Positions 7,145 to 9,480 of a stretch of DNA of 9,480 nucleotides are shown here, in pieces. The DNA lies in contig DRKV01000113.1 of assembly GCA_011051635.1 (NCBI GenBank), forward strand, positions 1 to 9,480. The letters run 5' to 3'. The stretch comes from Chloroflexota bacterium. GTDB lineage: Bacteria > Chloroflexota > Anaerolineae > Anaerolineales > DRKV01. Position numbers and translations under genes: made by a program. The notes beneath the pieces are model-generated. The model did no database searches and had not been told where the DNA came from. It was given only the letters and a program-made list of their open reading frames with translations. The stretch's first letter is position 1. The number at the start of each line of letters is the position of its first letter.

Positions 7145-8059
7145 TTATAAACCGGTCAGGATGCCCTCGATGAAAGCATCCGGGTCGAAGGGCTGCAAAT
7201 CATCGGGCTTCTCTCCCAGCCCTGCGAAATAAATCGGCAGGCGCAATTCGCGTTGAATGGCGAAGGCCATCCCGCCGCGGGCGGAGGAATCCAGTTTTGC
7301 CAGGATGATGCCGGTCACGTCCACCGCCTTCTTGAAGGCCTGTGCCTGCTGGAGCGCGTTCTGCCCCGTGGTGGCATCCATCACCAGCCAGACGTGATGC
7401 GGCGCGCCCGGCAGGGCCTTGCCGCTTACCCGATAGACTTTTTTCAATTCTTCCATCAAATTGAAGCGCGTGTGCAGGCGCCCCGCTGTATCTATCAGAG
7501 CCACGTCCACGCCCCGGGCTTGGGCTGCCTGGATGGTATCGTAGGCCACCGCGCCGGGGTCGCCGCCGGGCTGACCGGCAATCACAGGGATGTCCAGACG
7601 CTCGCCCCACACCTGCAACTGCTCCACCGCCGCCGCCCTAAAGGTATCCGCAGCCCCGAAGATGACGCTTTTGCCCTCCTCCTGAAAGCGTTTGCCCAGT
7701 TTGGCAATCGTGGTCGTCTTGCCGGAACCGTTCACCCCCACTATGAGAATAACGGTAGGACTGTGGGGGAAGGCAATTTCCGGCGGCGCGCTCAACAATC
7801 GGCGCAGTTCTTCCCGCAGAGCGGCTTTCAACTCGTCGGTGCGGGTCATCCCCTCGGTCTGCTCGCGCTCCCACAGCGCTTCCATGACCGCCTCGCTGGT
7901 TTCGATGCCCAAATCGGCCTGAATCAGGAGCGCTTCCAGGTCTTCCCAAGTCTCGTCGGTAATCTGCGTAGCCCCAAACAGGGAGGCAATTCGTCCAAAC
8001 GTGGATTTGCGGGTGCGCGCCAAACCGTCGCGCCATTTGTTGAAGATGTTTTCACTCAT
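7145..8059 (-). CDS. ftsY: Signal recognition particle receptor FtsY (SRP GTPase)
   Basis: FtsY docks ribosome-SRP complexes to the membrane and, through joint GTP hydrolysis with Ffh, hands nascent membrane proteins to SecYEG. The 304 residues comprise the NG core only: a four-helix N domain (about 1-95), then the GTPase with P-loop GVNGSGKTTT (108-117), DTFRAAA (138-144), DTAGR (190-194), the guanine motif as AKLD (254-257) and the closing GLGEKPDDLQPF (280-291). The long acidic A domain of E. coli FtsY is absent, as in many bacteria. The usual TKLDGTAKGG reads AKLDSSARGG. Ffh is excluded because there is no C-terminal M domain and because of the DDLQPF ending. The upstream gap to the divergent PLP enzyme gene holds a promoter-like element, so ftsY probably heads the operon with the two-component genes. 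No strong Shine-Dalgarno is visible before the ATG; GAGAG lies four bases away. Confidence 0.97.
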   Translation of the reverse strand: MSENIFNKWRDGLARTRKSTFGRIASLFGATQITDETWEDLEALLIQADLGIETSEAVMEALWEREQTEGMTRTDELKAALREELRRLLSAPPEIAFPHSPTVILIVGVNGSGKTTTIAKLGKRFQEEGKSVIFGAADTFRAAAVEQLQVWGERLDIPVIAGQPGGDPGAVAYDTIQAAQARGVDVALIDTAGRLHTRFNLMEELKKVYRVSGKALPGAPHHVWLVMDATTGQNALQQAQAFKKAVDVTGIILAKLDSSARGGMAFAIQRELRLPIYFAGLGEKPDDLQPFDPDAFIEGILTGL

Positions 8060-8096
8060 AGTTCTCTCAGAGGAACTTGTTGGTTACGCGAACGCT

Positions 8097-8105
8097 ATTT
8101 TATCA
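8097..8105 (-). promoter_or_regulatory. Putative ftsY promoter, extended -10 element
   Basis: On the minus strand TGATAAAAT (8105-8097) is an extended -10 (TG, one base, then TAAAAT, five of six matches to TATAAT). It lies about 37 bp before the ftsY ATG. No convincing -35 is seen, which extended -10 promoters tolerate. The start point is predicted near 8090. Confidence 0.45.
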
Positions 8106-8126
8106 TGCTGCATTGGGGGAAGAGGG

Positions 8127-8132
8127 TATAAT
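8127..8132 (+). promoter_or_regulatory. Putative promoter of the threonine synthase-like gene, -10 element
   Basis: A perfect TATAAT lies 45 bp before the ATG at 8178, in the only sizeable gap upstream of this gene. The bases 16-18 bp upstream do not resemble a -35 box and no TG extension is present. The predicted start is near 8139, giving a leader of about 40 bases. Confidence 0.45.
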
Positions 8133-8177
8133 CATTTCACCTCCGTCCGAGCAAGGCAACACTTATGAAAGGTGCCT

Positions 8178-9266
8178 ATGGATTTGCTGCATTGCCTGAA
8201 TTGTCATCAACCTTATCCTGATACCGGTGTTCCTTACCGCTGCCCGCAGTGCGGCGGCATTTTTGATTACAAAATCTGGCCGAGGGTGGATTTCGCCCCG
8301 GAGGATGCCCGCTTGCCCGGAATTTGGCGCTACCGTCGCGGGTTCGGACTCCCCCCCGAGGCGGCTCCCGTTTCCCTGGGGGAGGGCGGCACCCCCCTGG
8401 TGTGGGAGACTTTCCGGGGGCGGCGCGTGGCCCTCAAATGTGAGTATCTCAACCCCACGGGGTCTTTCAAGGACCGCGGCATGGCCGTTCTGGTCAGTTT
8501 CCTGCGTTCGAGGGGGGTCTCCGAAGCGGTGGAGGATTCCTCCGGCAACGCGGGGGCTGCCTTCGCCGCCTACGCCGCTCGCGGCGGGCTGAAAGCGCGG
8601 GTACTCGTCCCGGATTATGCCGCCGGGGGTAAGCGCCGCCAAATCGAGATGTACGGTGCGGATGTGACCCGCATCCTGGGGGCGCGTTCCGTAGTGGCTG
8701 AGAAGGCCCGTCAGGTAGCCGCTCAGGGCGGGGTGTACGCCAGCCATGCTTACCTGCCCTTTGTCCTGCCCGGCTATGCTACCCTGGCCTACGAACTGGT
8801 CGAACAGATGGGTGGAGCGCCCGGCGCGGTGCTGCTGCCGGTGGGGCAGGGCGGCCTCATCCTGGGCGTGGGACGCGGCTTCTGGGCCTTGCAGCAGGCC
8901 GGCGTCATCGAGAAGGTGCCCGTCCTGGTGGGGGTGCAGGCTGAGGCTTGCGCTCCCTTATGGGCTTTGTACGCCTACGGCCCGGCAGGCTTGCAATGGG
9001 TCACCGAGGGCGAGACCGTGGCCGAGGGCGTCCGCATCCGGCATCCGGTGCGCGGCGACGGGGTTTTGCGCATCGTCAGCGCGTCGGGTGGCGCCTTTGT
9101 GGCCGTCCAGGAGGAACGCATTCTGCCTGCACGCGACCAACTGGCCCATCGGGGGTTTTATGTAGAGCCGACCTCTGCGCTCCCCTGGGCTGCTTTGCCC
9201 GAAGTCCTGGAGCACCTTCCTGACCCCGTTGTGGTGGTATTGACCGGCAGCGGGCTGAAGGAGTAA
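8178..9266 (+). CDS. thrC: Threonine synthase-like PLP-dependent enzyme
   Basis: The 362 residues form a fold-type II PLP enzyme. Threonine synthase converts O-phosphohomoserine to threonine and phosphate in the cytoplasm. A zinc-ribbon-like N-terminus has Cys6 and Cys9 (CLNC) and Cys22 and Cys25 (CPQC), common in this branch of the family. Next come SLGEGGTPL (about 66-74) and NPTGSFKDRGM, in which Lys98 should hold PLP. SSGNAG (121-126) should contact the substrate or PLP ring, and VGQGG (222-226) is the phosphate-cup glycine loop. The usual threonine synthase versions of the last two differ slightly (SSGNTxAS, VGNxG), so a paralogue acting on a related substrate is possible; hence the symbol is tentative. 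I chose ATG 8178 because GAAAGG (8167-8172) sits 5 bases before it; GTG 8172 overlaps that site. The gene diverges from ftsY and has no close partner in the window. The stop codon adjoins an octamer repeat array. Confidence 0.8.
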   Translation: MDLLHCLNCHQPYPDTGVPYRCPQCGGIFDYKIWPRVDFAPEDARLPGIWRYRRGFGLPPEAAPVSLGEGGTPLVWETFRGRRVALKCEYLNPTGSFKDRGMAVLVSFLRSRGVSEAVEDSSGNAGAAFAAYAARGGLKARVLVPDYAAGGKRRQIEMYGADVTRILGARSVVAEKARQVAAQGGVYASHAYLPFVLPGYATLAYELVEQMGGAPGAVLLPVGQGGLILGVGRGFWALQQAGVIEKVPVLVGVQAEACAPLWALYAYGPAGLQWVTEGETVAEGVRIRHPVRGDGVLRIVSASGGAFVAVQEERILPARDQLAHRGFYVEPTSALPWAALPEVLEHLPDPVVVVLTGSGLKE

Positions 9267-9268
9267 GC

Positions 9269-9428
9269 GGTTGCGGAGTTAAGCAGTTGCGAAGTTAGGC
9301 AGTTACGGAGTTAGGCAGTTGCGAAGTTAGGTAGTCGCCCTGTTGCCCAGTTACCAGTTTGCCCACTCACCCAGTTACCGATTTACCCATTCACCCATTC
9401 ACCCACTCACCCACTCACCGATTTACCA
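9269..9428 (+). repeat. Degenerate octamer array, 20 units in phase (locus 2)
   Basis: Twenty consecutive 8-bp units keep exact phase from 9269 to 9428. Most fit ANTYRCNN. The first part (9277-9332) is G-rich with AGTT cores, and units such as AGTTAGGC and AGTTGCGA alternate, giving a 16-bp higher-order period. From about 9333 the units turn C-rich (AGTCGCCC, ACTCACCC, ATTCACCC, ATTTACCC). No unit gains or loses a base although the spelling varies. The array starts two bases after the TAA of the preceding gene. No coding potential is evident. Confidence 0.85.
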
Positions 9429-9441
9429 ATCCCCTCCACTC

Positions 9442-9480
9442 ACTTTCCCACTCGCCCACTTTCAAACTTGCATACTTTCA
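9442..9480 (+). repeat. Octamer array ACTTKCNN, continuing past the window
   Basis: After a 13-bp phase break (9429-9441), octamers resume at 9442, 9450, 9458, 9466 and 9474: ACTTTCCC, ACTCGCCC, ACTTTCAA, ACTTGCAT and a cut ACTTTCA. They match the ACTTKCNN units at 1743-1798, so the two intergenic loci share a unit type. The array is cut by the window end. Confidence 0.8.

Noticed and set aside
8061..8076. Imperfect hairpin GTTCCTCTGAGAGAAC in the ftsY leader (minus strand)
   Set aside because: About six base pairs with one bulge and a 3-nt loop; too short and weak to claim a regulatory role.
8165..8221. 18-codon ORF MKGAYGFAALPELSSTLS overlapping the thrC start, preceded by AAGG
   Set aside because: It has a single Thr and no Ile, so it is not a threonine attenuator peptide. 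It overlaps the coding start and no terminator hairpin follows. Likely chance.
9269..9428. CRISPR array or transposon end
   Set aside because: Units are contiguous 8-mers without spacers, and there are no cas genes, transposase, terminal inverted repeats or target duplications.

Overview
The window is typical bacterial chromosome of moderately high GC, with genes packed at short spacing. Family content and style suggest the phylum Chloroflexota, perhaps class Anaerolineae: a histidine kinase with a 7TM N-terminal sensor, many-PAS kinases, a short FtsY without an acidic domain, and degenerate octamer repeats between genes. This placement is inference; no marker gene here was compared with a database.

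Layout. Five complete genes and one partial gene lie on the minus strand and read right to left: ftsY (8059-7145), a 940-residue PAS-rich sensor kinase (7126-4304), a receiver-only response regulator (4307-3915), a 7TM/PAS sensor kinase (3876-1789), prfB for release factor 2 (1633-541) and a probable exported lipoprotein that leaves the window at base 1. The first four are tightly spaced (18 bp, a 4-bp ATGA overlap, 38 bp) and probably form one transcription unit. prfB needs a programmed +1 frameshift at codon 23, and the whole canonical recoding signal is present. On the plus strand, diverging from ftsY, is a threonine synthase-like PLP enzyme (8178-9266). The 118-bp ftsY/thrC gap holds two back-to-back -10 elements.

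How the genes work together. Two membrane or membrane-linked kinases flank one CheY-like receiver that has no output domain, so this looks like a phosphorelay or protein-protein signalling module whose target lies elsewhere. ftsY (SRP receptor) and prfB (translation termination) are housekeeping genes on either side of it.

The least explained DNA is the pair of non-coding gaps at 1634-1788 and 9267-9480. Both are made almost wholly of degenerate 8-bp units kept in strict phase. Both start at the stop codon of the upstream gene, and both run from G-rich to C-rich units along that gene's sense strand. They appear to be two copies of one intergenic element family. I saw no tRNA, rRNA, CRISPR array, transposase or phage gene.
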